Positions 1 through 13,800 of a stretch of DNA of 64,000 nt are shown piece after piece (the first letter of the stretch is position 1; each line of letters opens with the position of its first letter). The notes under the pieces were generated by a model. That model did no database searches and had not been told where the DNA came from. It saw nothing but the letters and a program-made list of their open reading frames with translations. Source of the stretch: Bullera alba (taxonomy: Eukaryota; Basidiomycota; Tremellomycetes; Tremellales; Bulleraceae); the NCBI GenBank assembly GCA_001600095.1, contig BCIX01000001.1, forward strand, positions 7,713,198-7,777,197, given 5' to 3'. Position numbers and translations under genes: made by a program.

Positions 1-174
1 TGAACTTTTAGAAGGGCTGTGCAGCGATCAAGTGTCAACAGGCCCACCAACCGTAATCGCCTGTCCCGTACGCCAATGTTTTGGCAAATTTGCTTCTTAC
101 TGGGGTCTCATGCATATTGCTGTTGGTACAAGTATTGGACAACTCGCACTTCCATGTAGCGACATTCACTGCAC

Positions 175-1597
175 CTATTCTCTCTTGTACCCTGTGGTAT
201 CGCGCAGCCGGGAAGCCCGTCTCGCATTTCCCTTCTTCATTCTATCCTTCAAGCTCTTCTCCACAAAGTAGTCCTGCTTAATACCCGTGGCGGACATGTC
301 CACAAATCGGAAGACCGTGTTCGGGTGGTTGGCAGGTAGCGTGTGTGAGACTCCCAGCTTCGCTTTGTTCTCGAGGGCGGCCCGCGTCCTCGCCAATTTC
401 TCAGTTGCCGGGGTACTGAACGGCTCGCCGGCTGCGGTCGCACCAGTCTTGATCTCATCCTCGCTCCTCCACTCATAAGCAACCCGTTCCAAGCCGTCTC
501 CAGGAGCGTGAACTTCCTGCGTAACGAAAGCGCCGCCTTTCCTGTTGCCCGCATCATATCTTCTTTCTTCATCCAGCTCAGCCTGCATGCTAGCAGATTG
601 CCCTCGTTCCTGAACCTCTTGTGGGTCTAACCTGTCGAGATCGTTTGGACCCGTGTTGATCGCACCCAGAAGGGACTCCATGCCATTTTGGAAGCCTTTT
701 TGCAATGGTAGGCCCTAGAAACGCATCCCAATCAGCGATGCCCAGAAGCAGTTTGACGAGGATACGGAGCGGAGATGATCAGAAAGCCATGCATTGGAGT
801 TTGGAACCACGTATGTGTCTTAAAGACTAATCGGTTACTCATCACTGTAGGGGAGGGAACGATGGGATTGGAAACCAGAAAGTAATAACTCACCTAGAGG
901 AACAAGCCGAGCGAAAGAAGGAGGCCAGACGTCAGCTATGTGTTCATCTACTTGCAAGGCATTTGCAGGGAAGAGCGGTTTCAGAAAGTGAAGAAATATA
1001 ATGTAACCATGTAATAGTCTTAAGAACGAAGGTTATGTCATATTTTGTATCATCCGAGATGTGGTGATGGAGGGAAGAGCTGCGAATGGTGACGAACCTG
1101 GCGAAGGAATTCTGACTCGATCTCCTTGAGCTGTTGGACGGCCTCGATCCGGGCTTTGCTGACCTGGTACTTGACGGACAGAGCGGTCACCGTTTGCCCA
1201 CCAGCGCGTAAGTCGCGGTAGATTCTATCTTGAGTGCGATCCGATAAGGGGGGAGGGGGAGCAAAAGATGGGTTTCCGGGATATGGCTGCAAGATTGTCA
1301 GTTATAAACACCAATAGAAACGATTGTACCACTGACCGTACGACCACCCAGCCATCTAGCCGGCTGTCCAGGTTCTGTGCTCTTGTAGTCCTCGCCTATG
1401 CTATGAAGCCATGTCTCGTAGCCTGCCCGCGTGAATTCGGGCTTGACTGTCCGCGTGTCGACTCCCTGTTTTGGAGGCGGCTTGGCGGCAGGAGCAGCAT
1501 AGTGCCGTCTGGAACCAGAACAGGCCGACCTCGGCGCGGCTCTTACGAGTTGAGCTGGCAGCCTTGAAGGACCTGCGACTGATTGTATGAAGGACAT
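175..1597 (-). CDS. bot1: Mitochondrial small-subunit ribosomal protein mS45 (Bot1 family)
   Basis: Structural protein of the mitochondrial ribosome small subunit, needed for mitochondrial translation. Three exons are supported: 1597-1337, 1286-1098 and 714-175, giving 329 residues in one frame. The first has an Arg/Ala-rich start (MSFIQSVAGPSRL, later RRHYAAP) that fits a mitochondrial presequence. The core family signature follows: a PYPGNPSFAPPPPLSD stretch, then a helix-turn-helix-like LSVKYQVSKARIEAVQQLK segment. The last exon opens with GLPLQKGFQNGMESLLGA and ends with the family's FRFVDMSATG and a basic tail. The second intron (1097-715) is about 380 bases, unusually long here; a small alternative exon inside it cannot be excluded. 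It is divergent from uS8m. The family match rests on remembered Bot1/mS45 features, not an alignment. Confidence 0.85.
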
Positions 1598-1909
1598 TGT
1601 TGCGAGAGGATGGGTCAAGTGCAAGATGACTGTTGGGTTTCCCAAAAATGTTGGCAGGCTGTGGTCGGTTGAACGGAGACTCTCAGCCAAAGTTATAATC
1701 CCGAGAAAACGCCGAGTGTGGCGGCGATTTCCGCAACCTCGGCTGGACTTTTCAGACCGTCTTGGGTGCACTTGTAACACCTCGACTCCTCATACTCGAG
1801 CTGGCAATCACAGACTTCCATCGCACCCGCTACATTCACACGGCCTAGCAGCTCCTCGACATCAATCGCTGCCAGAAACAGTATCACCAATCCTTCATTC
1901 ATCGCAACA
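1598..1909. promoter_or_regulatory. Shared divergent promoter of two mitoribosomal genes
   Basis: This 312-base spacer separates the start codons of mS45 (minus) and uS8m (plus) and must hold both promoters. No TATA box or known operator is evident by eye. The region is moderately pyrimidine-rich near the uS8m start. Co-expression of the two genes is an inference from the arrangement. Confidence 0.5.
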
Positions 1910-2407
1910 ATGGCATTCAAGAACCACCTCCCGCACGACCTCTGCGTCCACTTACAAAACGTCTCACGAGCAGCGATACATCACACACCCGTTCCTTACA
2001 CCAACCAATCAGTCGCCATTGCATCAATATTACTGCGACATGGTTTGGTCACAAACGTCACGCGCGGAACACCGACAGCCCCTAATCCAGCGAAGTTCCT
2101 AGCCATGAGTCCAGCAGATAAACGATTGTGGATCACCATGAAGTACCGAAACGGACTACCGGTCTTGCGCAGGGTATCGCACGTCAGCAAATCGAGTTTC
2201 AGAGTCCACGTTACGAGGGATGAGCTGGGAAGATTGTTGTCCGGGAAGAGAGCGAGAAATACGGCTGGAATCGGCATGGGCGAGATTTTGATCGTGAAGA
2301 CGCCGGATGATCCTACGATTGGAAGAGTGGGTATAGCCGCATACATGGATGGTTGGCAAGCTTGGAGAGCGGGACTGGGAGGAGAGGTCATGGTCAGGGC
2401 GGCATAG
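1910..2407 (+). CDS. MRPS8: Mitochondrial ribosomal protein uS8m
   Basis: Mitochondrial small-subunit ribosomal protein of the bacterial S8 family, which binds the central domain of the small-subunit rRNA. It is a single exon of 165 residues, about the size of yeast Mrps8. The S8 fold is recognisable: an N-terminal helix with VAIASILLRHGLV, a middle strand region with LWITMKYRNGLPVLRRV, and the C-terminal GIGMGEILIVKT strand that corresponds to the conserved G-[IL]-[SG]-x-[GL] loop of S8. No strong presequence is visible; N-terminal residues are weakly basic, as in other uS8m proteins. The ATG chosen is the first in frame and gives the normal length. Confidence 0.9.
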   Translation: MAFKNHLPHDLCVHLQNVSRAAIHHTPVPYTNQSVAIASILLRHGLVTNVTRGTPTAPNPAKFLAMSPADKRLWITMKYRNGLPVLRRVSHVSKSSFRVHVTRDELGRLLSGKRARNTAGIGMGEILIVKTPDDPTIGRVGIAAYMDGWQAWRAGLGGEVMVRAA

Positions 2408-2499
2408 TCGGAGTTCATCATCAGCAGGCTTAGAAGATTGGCGGAATTGACGACACCTTCACGGGTGATAACAATGTTGCATGTATACGAGTAACGACT

Positions 2500-5120
2500 T
2501 CAACCGGATCCAGCGGAGGCGATTGCCAACAATTCGGCGCACAGCCCTTTCTGCTCTTCCAGTCTCTTGAGATGTACCCTCTGCAGGGCTTTGGTCTTGG
2601 CGTATTCCTGACTTTCGCCTTCTTGTCGATAGGACTCTGGAAGCCACCGTCAGATAAGGTGGTGGAAGCCCCAGACTCACCTTTCAGCTTCTCGGAGAAC
2701 CAGAGTCCCAGAGCTAGCTGTCCGACCCCATCAGGCTGATCTAGACCTCCCATGAGCTTGGCCAGATTACGGCCGGTTTCGAGCTGGCGCCGGATTTTGT
2801 CCGCTGGGCCATAGTGATGGGTAGACGTCGTGAAAGCAAAGATCAAGCATTTCATAACGGAGTTGGCAGCTTTTGTCGCTATCTCGTACGCCGTCGACAG
2901 TTTCTTCCTGGAAGCACGTCAGACAGCTACTCTCACTATGGCGTATTCACTCACTTTGAAGCTATCCGATTTGCCTCAACTAGACTGCCCATGAAGTGTC
3001 CTGTAGCCGCCAAGTCTGCGTTGCTGCTGGCTCGGCATCGCTCCGCCAGCTTGCGAACGCGAGCAGAGGTGTCCAGATCCCCCGCTAGGTTCACCAGTCT
3101 GCCATTACAGGCCAGTGCGCATATCTCCACGATCAGTCCTAGCTCGCTACCAGGGACCAGTAAGCTAGTACAGTTGGAGTAGTGACTCAAGGCCAGACTG
3201 TCGTGACCCAGGAAATGGGCCATCTGTCCGAAGAGAAGGCTGATTTGCGGGGCGTATCTATCGAGAATACCCGCTCGACGTGAAAGAGACAATGCGTCTC
3301 CGAGCGACTTTGGTATCAGCGCTGGATCGCGTTTCGTACTCACATCTTTAGCCTGTCGATAGAAGCCCCGATACATGTGCGTCAAGGCGATCTCCAGCAT
3401 CACCTCCATCCGAATACACTTGACCTTCTCTTGTACATCGAGTGCTGCCAGAGGTGCGTGAATGGGAGAGACTGAGAGGAATCAGCTACGTCCCAAGTCC
3501 CGATACTCACAGGAGATATCCCACATATCGTTTGCTTTAGTAGATTCAGCGTGTTCGCACATAGCCCTGGCCATGTATAAGTTCCGGCACGAATCATTCT
3601 TGCCAAGTACGTCTCGCCGGCTGACGATCGTCGACAGGTAAGCCACGAGGTATGTTATGTTTGGAGGCGTTACTTGTAGCAAAAGTGACCGTGTCCCAGA
3701 AGAAGTGGCAGGCATTCGGAGCTGCGCAATGGTTCAGCGTCCTGCTGCATTGGTTGACGGACCGCACATNCCCTTACGNCCCCGCCATTGGCTCTCAGCG
3801 GGAGCAAGCTGCCATCCTCTAGAGCTTGATCCAACAGTCCGTACGCAGTCTTCAGAGAAACTCTGGCAGCAGCATCGTCGCCTGACCGGCCTTCCCACAG
3901 TGCTCGGTAGAGTGGAAGATGCTTTTCGAGGTATTGTTTCCAGATTAGATCTTCCGGATGTGTGTCCGGGCCGAGACCGGCCAGTCTCTGCTCTAAGTCC
4001 ACTACAGCTTTAGGTACCCGGTCCCACTGGCGATGCTCAACGAGCAACCGAAGTCTGATGATAGTCGCCAAACTTGACAGGGGAAAGCTGGCAGCCCTGT
4101 TGCCCGCCTTCTGAACTCGGCTTAGCGAGCTGCCACGAGTAGAAGTTGATAGCGCACTCACCGTCATATCTTCGACAACAGCCAGAGCCTCCGGCCCATC
4201 TGATACCTCGATGAGCAGGAGCATAAGTGCACATCTGTGACCTATTTCATCGCTGCACTTCCATCAGCGTAGGCTCGAGCCAGAAGAGGTGGCACATGTA
4301 CGCACGGCTCGGTATTCTTCATAGTGATTCGCAGTATTCTTTTAGCAGCGTTGATCTTACCCTGCGGCAATGTCAGCACAAGAAGCCAATCAGATACGTA
4401 CCTGAAAGACGTAGAGCTTGATGCTCAGCAGCTCCACCTTTTGTTTCTCTAGCTTCATATAGGGGTATCGTTGCGATATCGTGAGCTGCCAATGGTCAGA
4501 TTACCGCTGGAGTTATCCTGGGCGATACTCACGCTGTTTCCGATGATTTCCGCTGCATCCTCCGATAGACGTTGTTCGTCAACCCACGCTCGGGATTTCG
4601 ACTGCTGATGCCTTGCTGCCGACAACACCTTGAGGGCGACCACTCCGAATTCGTGTCCGAAAGCCACTCTTTCTCTATCCGATAGCAGCTTGCTAGCGAG
4701 ACCGAGCTTGAGCAGATCCAGAGCGAAAAGCAGTAGACTGACAGACTTGGCCCGTGCTTGTGGATCTGGCTTGAAAGCGACATGTCCTCCTGAGCCGGCA
4801 AGAGCGACCTTGATTCCTTCACCTGTATTGCTAGTTGGTCCGATCTCGGCAGGGATGAATGCTTGTTGGAGGTGCTGATGCGAGGCAAAGTGTGCTTGGA
4901 GGGCCAGGTGGTATATGTATGGAATAGTTGGCAGCGGAGGTCCAGGAGGTTGCGGCTGTGAAGTCGTCCGTTGTTCTCCTTCCGCACCTTCGTGTTCTAT
5001 ACGTCTAATCTTGCTTTCCTTCCCTACCTCTTCGACGGCCGCACTTGAGACGTAGTCTGAAGGAAGAGGTCGCTTTTGAGGCGTAGCCGTCGGACTACTG
5101 CTACCGATTCCGTGATCCAT
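2500..5120 (-). CDS. MAU2: Cohesin loading factor subunit MAU2/SCC4
   Basis: Partner of Scc2/NIPBL in the complex that loads cohesin onto chromatin; a helical TPR-type scaffold in the nucleus. Exon 1 (5120-4533) has a disordered Ser/Pro start, then helical repeats (IPYIYHLALQAHFASHQHL, VSLLLFALDLLKLGLASKLL). Later exons carry YMKLEKQKVELLSIKLYVFQ and GKINAAKRILRITMKN. The family hallmark VTPPNITYLVAYLSTIVSRRD lies near 3610-3690. TPR-like exons follow (YAPQISLLFGQMAHFLGHD), and the end is a basic coiled helix, LQRVHLKRLEEQKGLCAELL, stopping at 2502. There are roughly ten exons. Two N bases (3770, 3779) fall in one of them, so a few residues are unknown. It shares a 361-base divergent promoter with HIS3. 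Confidence 0.85.
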
Positions 5121-5481
5121 CAAGGACAGTGCGTTGAGCCTAGCGCATCCGGAGGGTGTGTCGCAGCGCTGGGTAGGACGGAATTGACTGATAGGCCCGG
5201 AGCGGTTCTCAGGAGTGGTTGGTCATGAGCGCGGCCGGCAGAGGTTTCAGTCTCGTCGAGACCGATCAACTGTCGACATCTGATGTGTAGTGCATTGGTA
5301 GTAGTGCAGCAACCGAGCGAACGTCGAGCGAGCGGCCCGTTCGTCAATACGGATCACGTGATTGGCTCGGGCATTGGGTCCAACTTTCCAACTTCTACTC
5401 GTAAATAGCAAGCAAGTGATCGATGGTATAGAGAAGCGGTCGTTCACAGCACTCTACCAGACTACATCAAACCAAATCAGC
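5121..5481. promoter_or_regulatory. Divergent promoter region MAU2/HIS3
   Basis: This 361-base spacer lies between the two start codons. No canonical TATA box close to either start and no classical TGACTCA Gcn4-type site was seen. The nearest resemblance is an attgactgatag stretch at about 5182. Confidence 0.4.
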
Positions 5482-6319
5482 ATGGCGGAACGAACAGCAT
5501 CAGTGGAGAGAAAGACGAGCGAGACCTCGATCTCGTGCACCATCTCGCTCGACAATGAGCCAGGTGTCAAAGCACAGGAGATCGACGTTAGCACCGGCAT
5601 TGGATTCCTGGATCATGTACGTTGCTATTCGCTGTTGGCGTCACGGTTCTAATACCCGGCTTTTAGATGTTCACAGCGTTGGCCAAGCACGGTGGAATGT
5701 CGTTGAAGATGCAGTGCAAGGGAGATCTACACATTGACGATCACCACACCGCGGAGGATTGTGCCCTTGCCCTTGGAGAGGCATTCAAGAAGGCCCTAGG
5801 GGAGAGGAAAGGTATCAAGAGATACGGATACGCCTACGCTCCTCTTGATGAGGTGAGCATGCTTTGAAACAACGCTCTCCGAGTGTTCACCCTGGCTGAT
5901 CGGATGTAGTCTCTTGCACGAGCCGTGATCGACATTTCGTCGAGACCGTTCTTCGTTTGCGACTTGCCGTTCACGAGGGAGAAAGTCGGAGACTGTGAGT
6001 GACAGTGTCTTAGAATTCACGCTGGAATCAGAAGCTGATAATCCAAAAGTGTCCACCGAGATGGTGTCTCATCTTCTGCAGTCTTTCGCATTTGCTGCCG
6101 GCGTTACATTGCACATTGACCTAATCCGAGGAGAGAACAACCACCACATGTGAGTGCACTTGGACTTCGCTTCCCGCTACCTAAACGCGTTCTGTCTTGA
6201 CACTGACCTTTCGCAGTGCCGAGGCCGCGTTCAAGGCTCTTGCGCTCGCTATCCGACAAGCTATCACCCGGACTGGCGGTGACGATGTTCCCAGCACAAA
6301 AGGCGTCTTGGCGCTGTGA
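5482..6319 (+). CDS. HIS3: Imidazoleglycerol-phosphate dehydratase
   Basis: Sixth step of histidine synthesis: dehydrates imidazole glycerol phosphate to imidazole acetol phosphate. Five exons splice cleanly in frame (5482-5616, 5667-5852, 5910-5994, 6050-6149, 6217-6319) into 202 residues, the usual fungal length. Metal-binding signatures are present: [15 protein letters not shown], then [18 protein letters not shown], both with the conserved His pairs, and the C-terminal [16 protein letters not shown] repeat of the HHxxE motif. [11 protein letters not shown] is the conserved central strand. Introns are 50-67 bases with GTNNGT-like donors. The start ATG is the only one giving a standard N-terminus. 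Confidence 0.97.
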
Positions 6320-6452
6320 TTGACTTCGGAAAGAGTCACTCGTTCGTCAGAGTGGGCCACAGGTGCCACTGTACTCGTAGTAGCACCTTCGATCGGGCAA
6401 CCAGATATCACCTATTTCATGCACGACATAATGCCAAGATCTTCCTGCTGGA

Positions 6453-7348
6453 TCAACGTTTTTGATGTTTGCTATTACTAGCCACGCTTCCACCGAGCGA
6501 GCTCAACTCCATGGCCTCTTCCTCCGTGAGCTCTCTGTAGGGCGTCCCCACTCTCTTCCGTAGACTGGCACTGGCCGCTTGAGACGCCAGCTCGTTTGGT
6601 GGTGAAGAAGGGGCCGAGTCGGCAGTCGGGCGGGTAGGCGATGTCCTGTTGGAATAGTAGCGCCCAGCCTATAGCGAGTCATAGGTCAACAATGGCCTCA
6701 CGTAGTCCAGATCCTAATCACCTGGAGCAGCATGACTCCTGTCAACATCACCGCAGTGATGACGTTGTCGTTCGCCAGATCCCGAACGGCTGTGCCCAGA
6801 CCTGGGTATAATGGGTGGTCTCTGATCTTGAGCGGTAGAGGGGATGGGAACAGCGAGATTGCTATCCTTTGTCAGCACAGAAAAGTCGTTCATCTGGCGT
6901 GAAAAGACCCACTTGGGTAAACCTCGCTGATCTGATTGTAAGCTATGGCCGAGAGCAAGACTGTGGGGGACATCAGCTCTGGGACACAGTATGCAGGAGG
7001 CAGGCTCCGCTCACTCAAGCTTCCTCCGTCAAATAGCACCTCGCCATTCTCTCCACTGAAACCCTTGACTATTCGTCCTCCTGTACTTGCTATGGCGATG
7101 ATGCCTACGGCCACGTACACCCATCCCAGGCCTGCGGGCGCGGATGACAGTAGAGAGTAGTAAGTGATCGACTGATCCAGGGCGTCTGCAGTGAGAGGTG
7201 ATCGCCAGAGGACATTGTGGTCGGCTATCCAGTGTGTAAACGTAGTACCTGTACAACATAAGATGTCAGTATTGGACATGCCGAATTCACTGATGCGCTC
7301 ACCGAGAAGGAAGCAGGTGGATATCGTAACTGCAGTCGTCCGCCACAT
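6453..7348 (-). CDS. SHR3: ER membrane chaperone for amino acid permeases (Shr3 family)
   Basis: Polytopic ER protein that keeps amino acid permeases folded and allows their packaging into COPII vesicles. Exon 1 (7348-7303) encodes MWRTTAVTISTCFLLG. After splicing it runs into the family's TTFTHWIADHNVLW motif, then hydrophobic segments (GLGWVYVAVGIIAIAS, PTVLLSAIAYNQISE, VITAVMLTGVMLLQ), with the typical GEVLFDGGSL loop between. The C-terminal tail is cytosolic, Ser/Pro-rich and ends in a basic KHQKR, as in yeast Shr3, whose basic tail contacts COPII. At least three introns are present, the later ones placed by eye. It ends convergently with HIS3, 133 bases apart. Confidence 0.86.
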
Positions 7349-7816
7349 TGTGAGCTAAGCGGTGGCGTTCAGACCAGCGATGCTAGGTAAATTCGCCGTC
7401 CGAGATCGTTCTGAGAAGCACAGGTACTAAGATGAGAGACACGGGCAACCACAAACAAGTACTGAATGCTGACGATGGAGAAGTCAGGCCAAAGTCGGCC
7501 TCACGAAGTCATGATGACAGTTCGCAACTTATGGGGGCCGGCTAGTAATCCGCCGGACATTAGAGCTGATTAGAGTTTGGGCGACGAAATTTGTAATCGC
7601 CTGTAGTCCTCGATTAGACTTTCAATCACTTTGAAGTTTGAGCACTACGATCTTCTCGTATGGGAGATGCATCTGGCCGATACGGTAGTTGTACAGCTAC
7701 TCTCGCAGTCTACTGGTATGTCACTGACACTTTTGGGGTGATACGAAACAGCAAGAGCTACAGCAACAATGATGCCCGACTTCCGCGCTAAACACCTTCT
7801 TCTTGATGAAGCCTTT
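7349..7816. other. Spacer between SHR3 start and LEU4 end
   Basis: These 468 bases hold the SHR3 promoter and the LEU4 3' end. No open frame with coding character and no repeat or RNA gene was seen. Confidence 0.4.
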
Positions 7817-10166
<2,350 letters not shown>

Positions 10167-10821
10167 GGTGGCAAGCTAATCAAGGGGTCGTGATGATGTG
10201 CAGCTGGTGGACAGGTTGCGATTGGACAATGTATTGCTTGTCGAGATGAGGGTAGATGGTTTTCTGATAGCGCAAGCCAGGTGGTATGATGTATACTTTG
10301 TCCTAGTCGAGGTCTGATGATTGTCTGATGATGACTCGCTTGACATTCAACACGGGCAGGCTCGGCAAAGTTGGAAATTTCCAGCGATACTTCGACTCGG
10401 CAAGATCCACACCAAAACTCTAAAACTAGACGAGCCAGGATTCGACTCGAGTCAACGACTGCAGCAACCAAGGTATCGTGTATACAGTGCATCATGAGCT
10501 GCTAGCATGTACTCGTACGGCGTTCCCATCTTTTGCTCATATCGACAACGTTCATGGTCCATTGGCTGGGCCCGCGGGGCGCTGCCTGTTCACTTCTGGA
10601 AGACTCGTTAAATATTCGTGTGCGAAGGAAGGGGCATACCTTCTCCCATTGACTTCTCCGGGTTTGTTACCACGGAATTGTCTTGAAAGGAAGGTTGGAA
10701 GAGGATTTCGTATCACTACAAGAAAGGAAAGAAGTCATTGATTGACACACCACAAAGATCTAGAGGTCGAGGCGAATGTCCAAATTGTCCGAAATGTGGT
10801 CGTGGCAGCATCCAATGCTTC
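10167..10821. promoter_or_regulatory. LEU4 upstream region and chitin synthase 3' flank
   Basis: The part next to 10166 must carry the LEU4 promoter. I looked for a palindromic Leu3-type CCGG-N2-CCGG site and found none; a CCGCGG palindrome lies at about 10572. No gene was seen. Confidence 0.35.
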
Positions 10822-13800
10822 TTAGTACGAAGGTGGTGCCTAAGTGTTACTACGTCAGTATGCTTTCCTCCAAGAGAAATATTCAACACTCACTGCTCCT
10901 GGAGGTAACTGAGAGGCGTGACTGTTGCTTGACACGGGGCTGACCAGGTGGTTCCGAGAAGAACTTCGTCGCTGGTGCCTCGAAACCCGTCTGACGGGAT
11001 CGTGGGGCGCGACTTGTCCACCAACTGGTACGGGACCTGCATCAACGAGTGACACACCTCTGCCGTGCTGCGAAGTCTGTCGCTGCCTCTGCGCCGGCTG
11101 CGGCTCGGCACGCGTGGCGTATCCTTGGCCACTGTACGAGGGCTCCGGTGATGAACCACTCGAGCCATTGTGAGGGAAATGCGGTGGAAGAATGGGCTGC
11201 TCCGCTTCGTCTGGGTACGATTCGTTGGGGTAACCTTGGTACGGAGAGTATCCGGCACTGCTGTGACTGAAGCTCGAAGGATCGTCGCTCAGTCCTCGTT
11301 CCAACCTGCTCGCTGGTCCAGACTCTGTCGATGAGCCAGGCGATGGGTCTCGCAGATCTCGTCCCGAAGACATGCCTCGCATTGTTGGTAGGGCAAGTTG
11401 CGACATGCTGGCCGGGTCGACCATGTGAGCTTCGGGGCTTGGCGCAGCGTACTGGCTCATCGAGGCGAAACTCTGACTCTGTCGGAACAGTGGGTTGGAC
11501 TCGTTGATGCCAAGACCGCTTCCGTATGTCTCACTAGAAGAGACCACCGAATATCGGTTAGAAGGCAGAGCGCTAGGAGGATGATCAGCACGAGAACCAA
11601 TGGTCGAGCTCCATCTGAAAGACAACTTACCTTCTCGGTGAATTCGACCTCTGTACCACGTCGTAGAACTGCGAATCTCGAGACTGTGTTCCGTTCTGCC
11701 ACTTCCTTTCCCTCTCGAAGTCCACCCATCGCTTCATGACAATGTGACTGGAGTCAAATACACCTTCCTTGTCGCCATGGGACGATTCCTTGGTCTCTCC
11801 AACGACCTTTCTAGTCTCTCCCCAGGTGAAGTCGTCCATGTGCCAGTACGCATAAGCAGGTAGAATGAAATTCCAGATGGGCAGCGAACATAGGTACACC
11901 AACATCCATCCGACATAAGCCACCTTTCGCGAGGTGATGACGATGAGGACTCCGGGCAGACCGAGGATAAAGGCGAGGAGGATGAGGGAAATGATTGGCT
12001 TTTGCATTCCAGTGACCGACTCGGGGATGATCGAGATAACAATGATGTAAAGGGTGAAAGCGATGGCGGCAGGCAAGACCAATGTTCCGACCAAGTCCAT
12101 GAACACCACAAACTGCATCGAGAAGCAGAATGTACCACAGAGATCTCGGACCAGCATGAGTTCGAACAAGTTGTGGACGGTCGAGTTGATCCACCGCCGT
12201 CGTTGAGATAGCAGGATCCTAAAGGTGTCGGGGACGATTGTCTTGCAGACGGCCTGAGGACAGAACACCATTTTTCGCTTGGGGAAGGTCTTCAACATGA
12301 GGGTCGACAGATATCGATCCTCTCCGAGCAGCAACAGGTTCTTCTTGTGCAAGGTGTCGACCACGTTCTCCGAGTAGTGTTCGCAAATGTCGGGGTTGGC
12401 GAGGATAGGTACCCAGTATCCACGGTCACCCTTCGGAGCCTTGATTCGGTACATTGAGAAACAGCCGGGAAGACAGGTGACACCTCCGAAGACGGACTCG
12501 AACGCTTTGGTCAGGTGATGAGAGATGTAGTACTCGAACACTGCGGAACCAGTCAGTAAAAACAGATTGACAATGTTGGAACCGACAGCCTAGACCCACC
12601 TTGAATCATCGTCACCCAAGTCTCGGATTTGTTGGCAATCTTGGTCTCTCCGCACAGACCCATGATCTCATGATCGTTGACCATGCAGGCGTTCATTCTA
12701 GTCAGAGAATCGGGGAAGGCCTTGGTATCGGCGTCGACACAGAGCACCGTTTCGTACCTATCGGGGGGTATACCTGTGCACCGCCAGATCGAGTTGAAAA
12801 ATTCGTATTCGAACGTCGTCATTCGCTCGTCGAACATGACCTTCTGCAAGAACGACATGAGGACGATTTGCGAGTCACGTTTTCCTCTGTTTCCAGGCTT
12901 GGCGTCGTTTCGCTCCAATGGGTTACCGGTCTTGGCCACGAGGACCATGGGCACTCGCTGTTGCTTTGATGGCTCGACAGTCTCGGGGTCGTAAGAATAG
13001 AAACCAGCATAGACCTTGGCCATGTTGTGTCGCTTGTGACCGTCGGCAATGGCCACATACGAGTGAGCTTGAACATCCTCGGCTGGTTCGACCAGTTCCT
13101 TCATCATGCCGAGCACGATATCGGGAGTGTACTGCTTTGAGCCAGAACCTCGAACCATACCGTCACAGATGACCATGATGACTTTATGACTGTTCGGGTA
13201 GTCGGTAGTAGCGAGCGAGTCCAAAGTCGTTCGCAATCCTTCCACAGATTCAGAGTACGCAGTGACAAGGCAGATCGTATGCACCAAGGGGAACTGGAAG
13301 GGCTCAAAGTCGGCAGCGGGTTGAGGCACGACGTTGCCGAGCGGGAACGGACAGTTGGTAGGGTTGCTGGACGCTTGATCGGAGAGCGAGTAGCCAGACT
13401 CGTCACGGAAAGGAAGCGAGGTCGAACTCCTCGAGTTTCTCAGCATCGGCGAGCCAGGGGGTGTAGTGTGAAGTCCTCCGGGAGTGAGCTTGCTGCCGTA
13501 CATGCTGGACGCTTGTCGTCGTGGCATGTCACTGACCATTCCGTATGCAGTGGAAGGCCGAGAGTTGACAAGCATAGGTTCCGCTTTGCTGTATCTCGAC
13601 GTGGTAGGCAAAAAGACCGTTTTACGTTGACCGCCGCCTCCTTTGCCGGAGCCAGCGTTGGGCCTGAGGTATCCTGGCGCAGCTTTGTAGATGTCGTCGG
13701 TCCATTGCTCAATCTCCGCCGCTCGCTTCATCCTCTGCGCATAACTTTCTCCTTCGAAGTTGCCCAATCGCCAACTGAGGAACCAGCCAAAGATGACGGC

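Noticed and set aside
1..174. Plus-strand frame of 79 residues at the window start
   Set aside because: It lies antisense to and beyond the mS45 stop, has no recognisable feature and looks like a chance frame; a gene cut off at the window edge cannot be judged.
10167..10821. Leu3-type operator upstream of LEU4
   Set aside because: No CCGG-N2-CCGG or close palindrome with correct spacing was found; only a bare CCGCGG.
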